Assembly: GCA_029260215.1 (NCBI GenBank)
Contig: JAJDDQ010000015.1
Coordinates: 1-62,467 of the forward strand
Source of the DNA: Phycisphaerae bacterium
GTDB taxonomy: Bacteria > Planctomycetota > Phycisphaerae > UBA1845
Direction of reading: 5' to 3'
DNA length: 62,467 bases
The notes beneath the pieces were generated by a model that ran no database searches, was not told where the DNA came from, and was given only the letters and a program-made list of their open reading frames with translations. Numbering within the stretch: position 1 is the first letter of the stretch; every line of letters starts with the position of its first letter. This document shows positions 1-9,080 of this stretch, one piece after another. Both the position numbers and the translations under genes were made by a program.

Positions 1-90
1 TTGTTTGGACTTTGGCCATCTTGAGTCGATTCGACACAGCTTTCTCCTTTCACAGGAGAAGCTATGCGACGAACCGAAGACTCCTCAAAA

Positions 91-134
91 TGGCCGGTTT
101 TCACCTGCCCACTACTGGCCGGTTTTGCCTGCCC
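91..134. repeat. Two tandem repeats resembling an IS21-type terminus
   Basis: Bases 91-110 (TGGCCGGTTTTCACCTGCCC) recur at 116-134 with one base missing, at a 25-base pitch. Multiple short repeats inside the ends are typical of IS21-family elements, and this sequence resembles such ends from memory. If so, the transposase genes lie off the left edge. No open frame in bases 1-244 has a convincing start or ribosome site. Confidence 0.4.
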
Positions 135-244
135 GATGACACTACCCCTATGAATTGGGGCGGGACTATTCTTAGGAATACAGCTCCGCCACAAGGGGCG
201 TAGCGCAAAACTGAGAGGAGGTTTTGCCAAGAAAGGAAAACAAC

Positions 245-445
245 ATGGGTTGGTGGAAAACGGTTGGCGGCGGCGTCATTGGTGATGCGGCGGTCAATTA
301 TCTTGAGGAACTCGAAGGGCGATGGAAGGAGCCCGAAGACGTTCCGGTGCATGTAAGAGCGGAGATTGCATCGCTCTACCAGCAAGGGATTGGTCGGCCG
401 CCAAGCGAGCAGGACTTACGAGACTTGCTCGCGTTCAGCGCGTGA
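245..445 (+). CDS. Small hypothetical protein (66 aa)
   Basis: A 66-residue protein of unknown function. It begins with MGWWKTVGG, followed by a Gly/Ala-rich stretch and then an acidic helix-forming part containing EELEGRWKEPEDV. The ATG at 245 is preferred over a TTG at 224 because an AAAGG ribosome site lies 8 bases upstream of it, whereas the GGAGG at 217-221 is too close to the TTG. No signal peptide is seen. It is followed 56 bases later by another plus-strand gene and may be co-transcribed with it. No family was recognised. Confidence 0.5.
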   Translation: MGWWKTVGGGVIGDAAVNYLEELEGRWKEPEDVPVHVRAEIASLYQQGIGRPPSEQDLRDLLAFSA

Positions 446-501
446 TCCGCTCATTTAGGTTCGTATTCGAACAGGAAAGGGTTTGAGGCTTTCAGGGGAG
501 A

Positions 502-1179
502 TTGTGCCATAACAACGTCCCCACTTTTGTCCGCAACAACCAGTACGGAAGCGAAGTGTATCGATGTGAGGCAACAACCGTGGGCGGGTTCGTCCAACAA
601 CTCGCCGTGGCGTACGTGCAACACGGATACTGGTTCTACGTGACCGGGCAGGTGCCAGAGCGAAAGTGCCCGCTGGCGGTGGATGCCAAGCTGCTCGACC
701 GATACGAGATTGCGATTTCCAAGTGGGCGCGAGCAAGGCGGAAGCGAACCGGCGGGGCCAACGTCCAGTATCTTCGCTTCGGCCGCTTCTTCGTGCTGAT
801 CGCCACACGCGGGGAGCATCGATTCTTCGAGGATGAGCCGACGTTCCGTGACATTCGCCGGGACTCACTGAGCTTCGCGGGCTACTCCATCAGCTATAAG
901 CTGGGAGCCGACCGCAAGTGGCACGCCTCCGTGCGTATTCATCCGTCAGAATACCTGACGCTCAAGGCGTACCTCCTAGACTTGGCGACACGTCGTTCCG
1001 TCGAGAAGCTCACGGCCGAGTTCCAGCGGATTCCGTTTGAACCATACGCCCCAGTGAGGCGTCAGTTCCTTAACATCCTGCGTGCCGTGAACAGGGAACG
1101 GAGACGAGCCCAGTATGGACTCGTTCCCATCGAGGCCCTGCGCCTCCGACGGCAGATGCTCAAACCGTTCGAAGAATAG
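502..1179 (+). CDS. Conserved Planctomycete hypothetical protein (225 aa)
   Basis: A basic, Arg/Tyr-rich cytoplasmic protein of unknown function. From memory it matches a family common in Planctomycete genomes, often in accessory regions, marked by GSEVYRCEATTVGGFVQQLA near the N-terminus, then HGYWFYVTG, RARRKR, a GRFFVLIATRG strand and a C-terminal EPYAPVRRQFLNILRAVNRER segment. The many arginines suggest nucleic-acid binding, which is inference only. TTG at 502 is the only start available after an upstream stop. GGGGAG lies almost directly against it, so the true start is uncertain. The gene converges with the ABC ATPase gene ending at 1233. Confidence 0.6.
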   Translation: MCHNNVPTFVRNNQYGSEVYRCEATTVGGFVQQLAVAYVQHGYWFYVTGQVPERKCPLAVDAKLLDRYEIAISKWARARRKRTGGANVQYLRFGRFFVLIATRGEHRFFEDEPTFRDIRRDSLSFAGYSISYKLGADRKWHASVRIHPSEYLTLKAYLLDLATRRSVEKLTAEFQRIPFEPYAPVRRQFLNILRAVNRERRRAQYGLVPIEALRLRRQMLKPFEE

Positions 1180-1232
1180 GACAAGTAATGCGGCGCGGCG
1201 TTAGGACACTAGAATCTGCACGCAAACGGGAA

Positions 1233-3212
1233 CTAGGACAGCCACTCGAGTGGCACGAGTTTCTTACCTTGCCGCCATTCCTCAACTAAATGCACTCCCG
1301 GAACGCCCTCCCAAACGTCCGGCCCGGCGTGGTCAAGTATCAGAGCTTGCAGAGCACCTTCGGATCGCTGGACTACGCTGGCTATCGCGGCGAAGACCTT
1401 TCGAACAGCCTCGACGTCCTCATCTTCGAGCGTAGGATCCAAGTCAGTGTCTTTGGCCTCTGTCGTGCGTTGCGCAGCTAGTCGTCGCGGGAAGTACACT
1501 TGGCTCGGCTGATCGTAGACGAGAAACGACGGTACAGGGCTCGCTTGGCTGTCGAGGAAGAACTGCTGAAGTGCAAGGGAGACGGCGACGTGATAAGATA
1601 GCCAATTAGCTCCACTGCCGATTTCCCACAAGTAATCCACACGCTGCTGGCCTTTGACTTTGACGGTCAGGTCTGTGATCGACAGTTCGATCGGATCGTC
1701 GGGTTTTTCGGCATCCAGGCTCGGCAATAATCGACGGGCCAGTACAGAGATTTTCTCCAACGCACGCCGCTTACGATTCGCAACGCCCTCCTTCGCGATC
1801 AACTTCATTAGCTTCTCTTCTCGCTCGCGCAGCCGCGCAATCTCCTCGGTGAGGACGCTATCCTGCCCAAGAGATTGGTGCATCTCCAGCCCTTTCTCGA
1901 CTCGACCCAAGAAACGAGAACCCTCCGACTGCTTGTAACGTGCTTGCTGTGCTTCTCTCGACCGCCCACTCGCCTCAGTCTTTCGAATCGCAATTCCTTC
2001 AAGTTTCTCGATGCTTAGCTCAACATCCTCCTTGACGCGAAGCATTTCACGATCAAAAGAAGCCGGAACCGATCCAGCACGTTTGACGTTGGCCTCAACC
2101 TCTTGGAGGGAGTCGAGCATCTCCGTGACTCCGTCATGTTGCCCAATGGGACTACTGCAAACGGGACACGTGCTGGCTTCATCGTCGAGCGACCGCAGCC
2201 ATTTGGAAACGCTAAGGCGATCGCGCTGAATTGAGAGTGCGTTTTTGAAACGCACGGCGTTCTGCTTCAGCTTCGACATTTCCGCAAGGCGGCGGCGGAG
2301 ATTCAGCAGTTGTGCCTCCACAACCGATTCTTCCTCTTCCAACTCGATCAGTTCCGCGATCGCCTCATTGATGCCATCGGCACTCGGCAAGGTGTCTCCT
2401 CGGTGCTCGACAACTTGTTGAAGAAGCAGAAGCAGCTCATCGCGGCTTGCGTCGTCGGGAACCGGCTGGTCGAGCAGGCCTAATTCCCGTGCGCGTAATG
2501 CTGATGCTTGGAGTTCGGCAAGCCATCGTATCGATACTTGCTGAAGATTCGCCAGTTCGCGCTGCTTGCGCACGAGCTGACGTTGAATGGAGTGTAATTC
2601 GTGTTGTGCGGCAAGCACCTCTGGGCTGATTGCCTGGAGAACATACGGGAAAATCGTCTTCAGCTTCTCGCGATGTTCATATGTATCAGCCTTGAAGAAC
2701 AGAACATCCGGGTTGGCGACAACGTTTTGAGGCTGAAATGTGAACGCAACGAGATCACGAAGACTAGGACGCGTCTTGAATCCGCTGCCTGTGTTTTCGA
2801 AGTCAAAGTCCAGCTTACTCAGACCAGAGAGTTCATCGAACCGTGTCTTGACCGCGTCCGCCGTCGTGTTTTTCTCGGGTGTAATATCGGGGATGTCAAC
2901 GGATTCACCTTCGACCAAGTACATGTCTCCAGTCGACTTTTGTTCGCCCGGTTCGCGTCGGGCGAACAGCTTTTGCCCTTCCTCTGTCTCCACGAGTATA
3001 CCAAACCAGCAGCATGAATCGCGAATAGTCTCAACAGGGATGGCGCACCGGTCCGCTGCCATGCAGTAGTCGATGATGGGAATAATTGCGGATTTTCCGG
3101 TCTTGGAAGCTCCACTGATGACGTTTGCTTTGTTGGGCTCTAGCTTGACACGTCGGGGAGGGAATCCGGTCTTCCTCGGCCACAGTATGATCTCTCTGAT
3201 TTGGAATTTCAT
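1233..3212 (-). CDS. ABC-three-component (ABC-3C) system ATPase, DUF3732 family
   Basis: An SMC/Rad50-like ABC ATPase of 659 aa. Walker A GASKTGKS is at residues 34-41. Long helical arms, likely coiled coil, run from about 200 to 480 and are interrupted by a zinc-hook-like CPVC at 349-352. A signature-like IGSGANWLSYH sits at about 531-541 and a Walker-B-like segment with YDQPSQ at 566-571. The YDQPSQ form and overall layout match DUF3732, the ATPase of the ABC-3C conflict systems predicted by comparative genomics. It overlaps the middle-component gene by one base (TGATG), so translation is probably coupled. It likely senses nucleic acid or phage products and controls the nuclease component encoded two genes upstream. 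This is the last gene of the operon. Confidence 0.85.
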   Translation of the reverse strand: MKFQIREIILWPRKTGFPPRRVKLEPNKANVISGASKTGKSAIIPIIDYCMAADRCAIPVETIRDSCCWFGILVETEEGQKLFARREPGEQKSTGDMYLVEGESVDIPDITPEKNTTADAVKTRFDELSGLSKLDFDFENTGSGFKTRPSLRDLVAFTFQPQNVVANPDVLFFKADTYEHREKLKTIFPYVLQAISPEVLAAQHELHSIQRQLVRKQRELANLQQVSIRWLAELQASALRARELGLLDQPVPDDASRDELLLLLQQVVEHRGDTLPSADGINEAIAELIELEEEESVVEAQLLNLRRRLAEMSKLKQNAVRFKNALSIQRDRLSVSKWLRSLDDEASTCPVCSSPIGQHDGVTEMLDSLQEVEANVKRAGSVPASFDREMLRVKEDVELSIEKLEGIAIRKTEASGRSREAQQARYKQSEGSRFLGRVEKGLEMHQSLGQDSVLTEEIARLREREEKLMKLIAKEGVANRKRRALEKISVLARRLLPSLDAEKPDDPIELSITDLTVKVKGQQRVDYLWEIGSGANWLSYHVAVSLALQQFFLDSQASPVPSFLVYDQPSQVYFPRRLAAQRTTEAKDTDLDPTLEDEDVEAVRKVFAAIASVVQRSEGALQALILDHAGPDVWEGVPGVHLVEEWRQGKKLVPLEWLS

Positions 3213-3715
3213 CAGAACCCCACCTTGAGTATTGTGCCGACTTCAAACAGTGACAATGCGGAGCACCATTGCCCTAGTTTCTGGGCATTGGAGAGCAAAG
3301 GCTTGACAGATGCGGGAATCCTAGTCGGTGACGAAGTGGTCAGCGGTATGGCAGTGGCGTGCGTCCTTGACAACGTGAGGATTCGCGATCGAATCGCTAG
3401 TTGAACAGACTTCCAAGTAAGATCGCGCCACGTTAGAGAACGGGATTGGATACCAAAGAGCACGTCACTCTTCCCGAGTTTGCTTTTCGAGAATTTGTTC
3501 GCAAAGCCGTGAAGCCCCGTGGGTTGATTGGTCGCTCTGAGAACCTCACACGTCTCGCGATGAAAGAGGATGGGGAGCACGATGAAGAGAAGTTGAAGCG
3601 GCGGGTGCTCGCTCGTCTTATGGTGCTCCGTGTAACCGCAAGCGTATCGCCAGAGCAAAACGCCGCCGAGAGCCGGATTCTGGACGTGCCTGGTTTCTTG
3701 TGTCAGTGTTGACAT
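3212..3715 (-). CDS. ABC-3C system middle component
   Basis: A 167-aa protein lying between the nuclease/CTD gene and the DUF3732 ATPase gene, as expected for the middle component of an ABC-3C system. The segment PALGGVLLWRYACGY followed by PPLQLLFIVLPILFH is typical of these proteins as remembered. The rest has no enzymatic motif. It probably bridges the ATPase and the effector. The gene begins 2 bases after the upstream stop and its own stop overlaps the ATPase start by one base, so the three subunits should be made together. Which middle-component subfamily it belongs to was not resolved. Confidence 0.75.
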   Translation of the reverse strand: MSTLTQETRHVQNPALGGVLLWRYACGYTEHHKTSEHPPLQLLFIVLPILFHRETCEVLRATNQPTGLHGFANKFSKSKLGKSDVLFGIQSRSLTWRDLTWKSVQLAIRSRILTLSRTHATAIPLTTSSPTRIPASVKPLLSNAQKLGQWCSALSLFEVGTILKVGF

Positions 3716-3717
3716 GC

Positions 3718-4941
3718 CTATTCCTCCGTAACTTCCTCAGTCGTCGATTCGAGAGCAGCCAAGGCGTTTACGTATTCGGGGTGCCAACCGATCGTCAGGT
3801 CATCGGCGAGTGCATGCCAGCTTCCTCGGATGAATGGCCTCGGCGTTTCGAGACCGTCCATTCGGGCATTGTGCTCCATGCAGTCTGTATAAGTGAGCTG
3901 CCCTTGGTCCTTGGGGTCCTTGTCGCCATGACCGAGTTTCGTTCGTCGCCTTTTGTTTCGCCACGTTGTCTCCAGATCCTTCTCCAACGTCGAAATTGAG
4001 GCTTCCGAGATCATTCCTTGATCCGACCACGTTGTCCGATCAACCGACGCACTCAGAAAGTCGTTTACGGCTTCGAGCACATCCACGTCATCCAAGTCGA
4101 TTATCCGAAGCTGGTTTACGTAATCTCGCGCGGCAAGTTCCGTCGCAACTTCTTCATCGGTTGGCGTACCCGCCACGCTTCGTAGAATGTCGGCGCGGTC
4201 GTGATTGCGGACGAATTCCAGCAATGCCTTGTGAAACGTCTTCTGGACGATGCGTGCTGGCTGACCGTGTTTGACAAACCGATCAATCTGTCGCTTGACC
4301 CATCCGTGAGCCCACGTGATGACCAGATCGAACGAGTCTTCTCCAACGAGCTTTCCGAGGAGTAGCGGCTTAAGCGCATCTTCGGGGCTCTCGTCGGTGG
4401 CATCGACAATGAACCGCTTGATGATTCTACCGACCACTCTCACGTCGGCACCAAGTACCACGTCGACGTGCTCTTTTGCGGCGTCGCTGATTTCCCAACC
4501 GTCGCCGTTCTTAAGTATGCCTCTTGCTTTTCTCAGAGCTTTCTCTGCTTTTTCTATCGTCTCTGCGTTATGAAACGCTTGGACGATCTCGCCCATGTTG
4601 GCGTTCGGAGCATAGACGACGAAATACGATTCAGCTGGCGGCAACACGCCTGCCTCAGCGGCGTCAACCCAGTTCCGGAGCGTCTTCCAAAACACGACGG
4701 AGCGATCCGTTAATGGATTGCTCGATAGGTAGCTCTTATCCTGCTCTGCGAGCTTCGTGCCATCGGCCCTTTCGACCCCGACATCCTCAAAGTACTCGAG
4801 GCTGACAATGTCATCCTGTTCTGCTTTGAGCAAGTAATAGAGGAAACGCGTGGCCTGAAGGGAGAATCCCCGAACCGTGCCTGGGACGCTTGTTGTTCGC
4901 GTCTTCTTGGGAGGCTTTGCGGATGAGTTTTTCTTAGCCAT
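3718..4941 (-). CDS. ABC-3C system effector: DUF4297/Cap4-like nuclease with CTD
   Basis: A 407-aa protein with a basic, Lys/Ser-rich start, then GFSLQATRFLYYLLKAE, the acidic pair around EYFEDV (residues 49-54), EQDK (66-69) and LTDRSVVFWKTLRNW (78-91). The E...D...Q-x-K order is that of restriction-endonuclease-fold Cap4/DUF4297 nucleases, with EQDK in the place of the usual Q-V-K. The remaining 300 residues are mainly helical and are inferred to be the C-terminal interaction domain. As part of ABC-3C it would be the DNA-cutting effector held in check by the ATPase. It is first of the three genes, 21 bases after the small ORF at 4963-5190. Confidence 0.7.
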   Translation of the reverse strand: MAKKNSSAKPPKKTRTTSVPGTVRGFSLQATRFLYYLLKAEQDDIVSLEYFEDVGVERADGTKLAEQDKSYLSSNPLTDRSVVFWKTLRNWVDAAEAGVLPPAESYFVVYAPNANMGEIVQAFHNAETIEKAEKALRKARGILKNGDGWEISDAAKEHVDVVLGADVRVVGRIIKRFIVDATDESPEDALKPLLLGKLVGEDSFDLVITWAHGWVKRQIDRFVKHGQPARIVQKTFHKALLEFVRNHDRADILRSVAGTPTDEEVATELAARDYVNQLRIIDLDDVDVLEAVNDFLSASVDRTTWSDQGMISEASISTLEKDLETTWRNKRRRTKLGHGDKDPKDQGQLTYTDCMEHNARMDGLETPRPFIRGSWHALADDLTIGWHPEYVNALAALESTTEEVTEE

Positions 4942-4962
4942 GCGAGCGTTCCAATGGACAGG

Positions 4963-5190
4963 CTACGAAGATCGTTCGTAGAAACCGAACCCGTACGGCT
5001 CGCATCGGGATGCAAGCCGACAGTACAAATCAACAGTAAACAGCGACATAAAAACGTGTCCTAATGGGCTTGGACAGTAATGTCCTCCATGACCACGACG
5101 TCCACTCGACGAGCGACGCAAGACGTATGGGCCCACTGGAGATGTAAGGCAAACCCGATCCCAGTCAACTTTTTCAATATTCTCGCCCAT
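4963..5190 (-). CDS. Possible small protein between hsdR and the ABC-3C genes
   Basis: A 75-residue reading frame filling the gap between hsdR and the ABC-3C nuclease gene. It is preceded by AGGTGA 5-6 bases before its ATG, which is the best support for it. The sequence is Arg/Ser/Gly/His-rich in the middle and then carries a hydrophobic stretch, GHVFMSLFTVDLY. No family was recognised. It could instead be a non-coding linker carrying a promoter for the ABC-3C genes. Confidence 0.35.
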   Translation of the reverse strand: MGENIEKVDWDRVCLTSPVGPYVLRRSSSGRRGHGGHYCPSPLGHVFMSLFTVDLYCRLASRCEPYGFGFYERSS

Positions 5191-5205
5191 TGCTTCACCT
5201 GCGCC

Positions 5206-8148
5206 TCATGCACTCTCGTCGTACGTTACGTTGAAGATCGTGTCTGTCAGCCACTTGCGGAACGAGTCGTTGTCGCAGAACTGCTTGAACAGTTCGGTGT
5301 GGTCTGAGATGAGTTCTGTCATTACTCGGGTCAGCGCTTTGTCGTGCTCGATCCTCGCGTTCTGTTTGTCCGAATTCTTCTTGGCATTTTGATATGCGGT
5401 GTCAGCGGCCACCTTCGCCGGTATCTCCTCTGTGATAACTGCGCGAATCTTGTCCCCGTCCTTCCACTCGATACTCCCGAAGAGTTCGTTGAACGACCGA
5501 ACGATGTTGCTCAGGACGTCGAGCTCCGGCTCGGCCTTCCGGCCACCGCCACTCGTTGGCACCGGTTCGATCTCGGCGTCTTGGTCCTGCAGAGCGATCG
5601 ACATGGTTGCCTTCACTTCGCTGCGATAGCTGTCCATATCGATGGACTCAAGAACGCCCTTCGATAGGTCCTCGTCCTTTGGCGGAGGCAGCTTGGGAAC
5701 CAAGAAATTCAGGAAGATTGAGAGCATCTCCCAGTCGGCGTTCGAGTATGGCAGGACGGATGCGAGGAACCCGTAGGTCCGCACAAACGCCTTCGCCTTC
5801 CCCTTGAAGTCGACTTGGCCGTCTTCATCCAAGTCGTCTATGTAGCGCTGAACGCACACGTCGAGCAGCGGATCGAGCTGGTCACGCGGCACGTTGGCCA
5901 GGAACCGTCGGGCGAGTTCCACGACGTGGGCTTGGTCATAGACCTGATGACCATCGAGCGCCGCCTTCAGGTCGTGCAACTTGTTGGGATCCGTCTCAGA
6001 ACTAAGGAGCGTGGTGCGATAGTAATCGTCGAAAGCCGACCTAATCGTGTCTGGGTCATTACTGAAATCGAGGACAAACGTATCGCGTTTCCTTGGGTGG
6101 GCACGATTGAGCCGCGAGAGCGTCTGCACGGCCTTGATGCCGGAGAGCGTCTTGTCTACATACATCGTGTGCAGCAGCGGCTCGTCGTAGCCCGTCTGGA
6201 ACTTGTCGGCGCAAACCAGGAAGCGATACGGGTCTTCTTGAATCTTGTCGGTAATCTGACCGCTCGGAAACCCATTGAGCGATGCTTCTGTGACTTTGTC
6301 GCCGGCGTACTCGTGCTCACCGGAGAAAGCGACAATGGCCTTGTGCTGGCTCTTACGTTCCTTGAGGTATTCAAGAATCGCGTGAAAGTACTGGATCGCC
6401 CGCATAATGCCGCTCGTGATCACCATCGCTCGAGCCTCGCCGCCTATCTTCTGCTTGGCGAGCACCTGGTTGTGGAAGTGGTCCACCATGATCTCGGCCT
6501 TGTGCCGAATCGCGTGCTCGTGGCCTTCGACGTAGCGACGCAGTTTTTTGTTCGCCTTCTTCACATCGAACTCGGGGTCATCCTCGACAGTCATCATTAG
6601 CCGGTAGTAGCTGAGAACGGGCGTGTAGTGCTCCAGCACGTCCAGGATGAAGCCCTCCCGAATCGCCTGCTTCATCGTATAGCAGTGGAAGGGGCGATGC
6701 TTCGTTTCGCCATCAACCTGATAGGCCTCGCCGAAGACTTCCAGCGTCTTGTTCTTGGGCGTCGCGGTGAACGCGAAGTAGCTCGCGTTCTTGAGCATCT
6801 TCTTCTGCTCGATGATCGCGTTGATCTGGTCCTCGAAGCTCACTTCATCGTCAGGCGACTCTTCTGAAGACAATGCGATGTTCAGCTTCGCCGACGTGCG
6901 GCTGCCCTGGCTGGAGTGGGCTTCATCAATCACGATGGCAAACGTCCGCGAACGGTGATCTGCGCCGATCTCGTCGAGCACAAATGGAAACTTCTGCACC
7001 GTTGTGATGATGATCTTCTTGCCGTCCTGAATGAATTTGCGCAGGTCGCCGGAATGCTCAGCGTGACCGACGATAGCGCCTACCTGCGCGAATTGCCTGA
7101 TGGTGTCGCGAATCTGCTTGTCCAGGATCCGGCGGTCAGTCACGACTACCACGGAGTCGAATGTGGGCTTACTCTTTTCTTCAAGCCCGATGAGTTGATG
7201 GGCGAGCCACGCGATGGAGTTGCTCTTACCGCTGCCGGCCGAATGCTGAATCAGGTATCGCTTGCCCGCTCCAGCCCCATCAGCATTGGCAAGCAGCTTG
7301 CGGACCACGTCGAGTTGATGATAGCGCGGGAAGATCTGCGTCCGGCGTTTTCTCCCGGTCTTCGGATCCTTGGTCTCCACGATCTGGGCGTAGTTCTCCA
7401 GGATGTCGGTTAGGCCGGGCTTGGTCAGCACCGTCTTCCACAGATAGTCGGTCTTCAGGCCGGTCGGGTTCGGCGGATTGCCGGCCCCGTCATTGTATCC
7501 CTTATTGAAGGGAAGGAACCACGAGGCCTTGCCCTTGAGCTGCGTACAGAACCTCACTTCCTGATCGTCCACAGCGAAGTGTGCGAGGCATCGCCCAAAC
7601 TCAAAGAGCTTCTCGCGCGGGTCGCGGTCGTTCTTGTACTGCTGCACGGCGTCATCGACGGTCTGCTTGGTGAGGCGGTTTTTGAGTTCGAACGTCGCCA
7701 TTGGCAATCCATTTAGGAATAGGCCGAGGTCGAGGGCGAGTTGCCCTTCATCACGGCTGTAACGGAGTTGACGGGTCACGCTGAAGATGTTCTTCTCGAA
7801 GAGTTCCTTAGCCCACTCGTTGCCTTGTGACGGCGTCCCGTAGAACAGCGTGACATGAAACGGTCCGTCCGAGATTCCCTTCCGCAGCACGTCCACAACG
7901 CCGCGTTTGGCGATTTCGCCGGTGAGGCGAGCGAGGAACTTCACTCGCTTCGGTGAGTCGGCGTCCAGGTCGAGTTGCGTGACGATGTCAGGCTGCGTTG
8001 CCTTCATAAAACTAAGTAGCTTGGCGAGGTCGACGGCGTGGTCGCGGTCGTAGTCCTTGGGCTCGCCGGGTTGGTATCCCGCATCCCGCTGAAGCGACTC
8101 GAAAAAGAGTACCTCCAGGCCCGTTTCGCTCGTGTCAGTCGGTGACAT
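5206..8148 (-). CDS. hsdR: Type I restriction enzyme, R subunit
   Basis: The 980-aa motor and nuclease subunit of a type I restriction-modification complex. It cuts unmethylated DNA after ATP-driven translocation. The nuclease core is visible as D140 ... E154-L-K156 in LALDLGLFLNGLPMATFELK. A superfamily 2 helicase follows, with Walker A HSAGSGKS (302-309), a DEAH box in IVIDEAHSS (406-413), SAT-like FAFTATP, and motif VI-like LSRLNRAHP. The length is normal for the family. It starts with ATG 2 bases after the stop of the preceding gene, in the order hsdM, hsdS, unknown gene, hsdR. All key residues are present, so the enzyme should be active. Confidence 0.95.
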   Translation of the reverse strand: MSPTDTSETGLEVLFFESLQRDAGYQPGEPKDYDRDHAVDLAKLLSFMKATQPDIVTQLDLDADSPKRVKFLARLTGEIAKRGVVDVLRKGISDGPFHVTLFYGTPSQGNEWAKELFEKNIFSVTRQLRYSRDEGQLALDLGLFLNGLPMATFELKNRLTKQTVDDAVQQYKNDRDPREKLFEFGRCLAHFAVDDQEVRFCTQLKGKASWFLPFNKGYNDGAGNPPNPTGLKTDYLWKTVLTKPGLTDILENYAQIVETKDPKTGRKRRTQIFPRYHQLDVVRKLLANADGAGAGKRYLIQHSAGSGKSNSIAWLAHQLIGLEEKSKPTFDSVVVVTDRRILDKQIRDTIRQFAQVGAIVGHAEHSGDLRKFIQDGKKIIITTVQKFPFVLDEIGADHRSRTFAIVIDEAHSSQGSRTSAKLNIALSSEESPDDEVSFEDQINAIIEQKKMLKNASYFAFTATPKNKTLEVFGEAYQVDGETKHRPFHCYTMKQAIREGFILDVLEHYTPVLSYYRLMMTVEDDPEFDVKKANKKLRRYVEGHEHAIRHKAEIMVDHFHNQVLAKQKIGGEARAMVITSGIMRAIQYFHAILEYLKERKSQHKAIVAFSGEHEYAGDKVTEASLNGFPSGQITDKIQEDPYRFLVCADKFQTGYDEPLLHTMYVDKTLSGIKAVQTLSRLNRAHPRKRDTFVLDFSNDPDTIRSAFDDYYRTTLLSSETDPNKLHDLKAALDGHQVYDQAHVVELARRFLANVPRDQLDPLLDVCVQRYIDDLDEDGQVDFKGKAKAFVRTYGFLASVLPYSNADWEMLSIFLNFLVPKLPPPKDEDLSKGVLESIDMDSYRSEVKATMSIALQDQDAEIEPVPTSGGGRKAEPELDVLSNIVRSFNELFGSIEWKDGDKIRAVITEEIPAKVAADTAYQNAKKNSDKQNARIEHDKALTRVMTELISDHTELFKQFCDNDSFRKWLTDTIFNVTYDESA

Positions 8149-8150
8149 GG

Positions 8151-9080
8151 CTACCGAATCTCCGCTGAATCCGCTGTCAGAATTGCAATGCCATCTGCGC
8201 CCAAGTAATAATCATCGCCTTCCGCGTCCCTGAGCAACTCCGGCATATGACCTGCACATACGTGCTCCAACGTCCCTTCATCCATTCCAAGGAACAGGAA
8301 TTCCTCATCCACACTGTCAAAGCCAATACGCCGAACTCGGATTCTGCGACCCTCACGTTCTACGGCCGCACTTGATGGCTTCAGCACATCGCGAAACGGG
8401 CCGTAGTACCCCTCAACAAGATCAGCGTCTCCACCCGGAAAAAGGAGAGCCACACCGTCCGATCTGGGCGGAGGGTCGCGCAGTTCAACTGAATAGGTCC
8501 CTTGAACTTTGGAATAACAGAAACTCCGCGTATCCGGCACTTTGCCATCGATGGAGGCGATTGTCTCTGCCTGTGTTTTCCATTTGCTCCGGGTTTCGTC
8601 GGACACCTCCTGCTGCCGAGCCTTGGCTTCCAGAACGTGCCAATTCTTGCTGCTATCCTGCCCTACAAGATCTGCTAAACTCCGTGAAGCAGGGTTTGTC
8701 CGGGCAAGCCGTTGCTTCTTCAACGCTCCAGCGTGCAGCAAACGAGGTACGTCCAGAATCTGGTCAGCAACTAGAGTAGCAAAAGTCATGCCCGTCCAGT
8801 AAGAGATGTTGCCCTTCTCGGTTGAATCAAGCTTAGTGTAGGGTCTGGGACGTTTCAATTTGGCACCCGTGAAATCAACGGCGAGTTTGATGGCTTGGCT
8901 CTTATACGCTGCTAAGCTAACGGCGTGGGCCGCGCTGGGAGTTCCTGCCCGAAACACCGCCACGCACATGGTCTGGGTGGCCTTCAGGCAACGATGTTTG
9001 GAGATGGTGAGTGTGTGAGCCTTGTTAAGACTGTTGTAACTACCGATGAAGTCGGTAGCGAACACCCTAAGATTGGGCAT
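8151..9080 (-). CDS. Uncharacterised nuclease-like protein between hsdS and hsdR
   Basis: A 309-aa protein inserted in a type I restriction operon. Residues 137-153 read DLVGQD...WHVLEAKAR, giving D, a spacer of about 10, then E151-A-K153. This is the spacing of PD-(D/E)XK nuclease cores and comes in a family I remember only as hypothetical proteins. The C-terminal third is acidic and ends DSAEIR. The ATG at 9080 is chosen because GGAGGAGG lies about 5-6 bases upstream; a longer frame back to 9185 would overlap hsdS deeply. The chosen start overlaps hsdS by 14 bases, and the gene ends 2 bases before hsdR, so it is fully embedded in the operon. Its function is unknown. It may be an accessory nuclease or a regulator of restriction. 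Confidence 0.8.
   Translation of the reverse strand: MPNLRVFATDFIGSYNSLNKAHTLTISKHRCLKATQTMCVAVFRAGTPSAAHAVSLAAYKSQAIKLAVDFTGAKLKRPRPYTKLDSTEKGNISYWTGMTFATLVADQILDVPRLLHAGALKKQRLARTNPASRSLADLVGQDSSKNWHVLEAKARQQEVSDETRSKWKTQAETIASIDGKVPDTRSFCYSKVQGTYSVELRDPPPRSDGVALLFPGGDADLVEGYYGPFRDVLKPSSAAVEREGRRIRVRRIGFDSVDEEFLFLGMDEGTLEHVCAGHMPELLRDAEGDDYYLGADGIAILTADSAEIR

Noticed and set aside
12-203. 63-codon plus-strand frame at the left end
   Set aside because: It runs through the IS-like repeats, has no ribosome site and a low-complexity translation.
5815-6600. 261-codon plus-strand frame opposite hsdR
   Set aside because: Antisense to conserved helicase motifs of HsdR; no family match.
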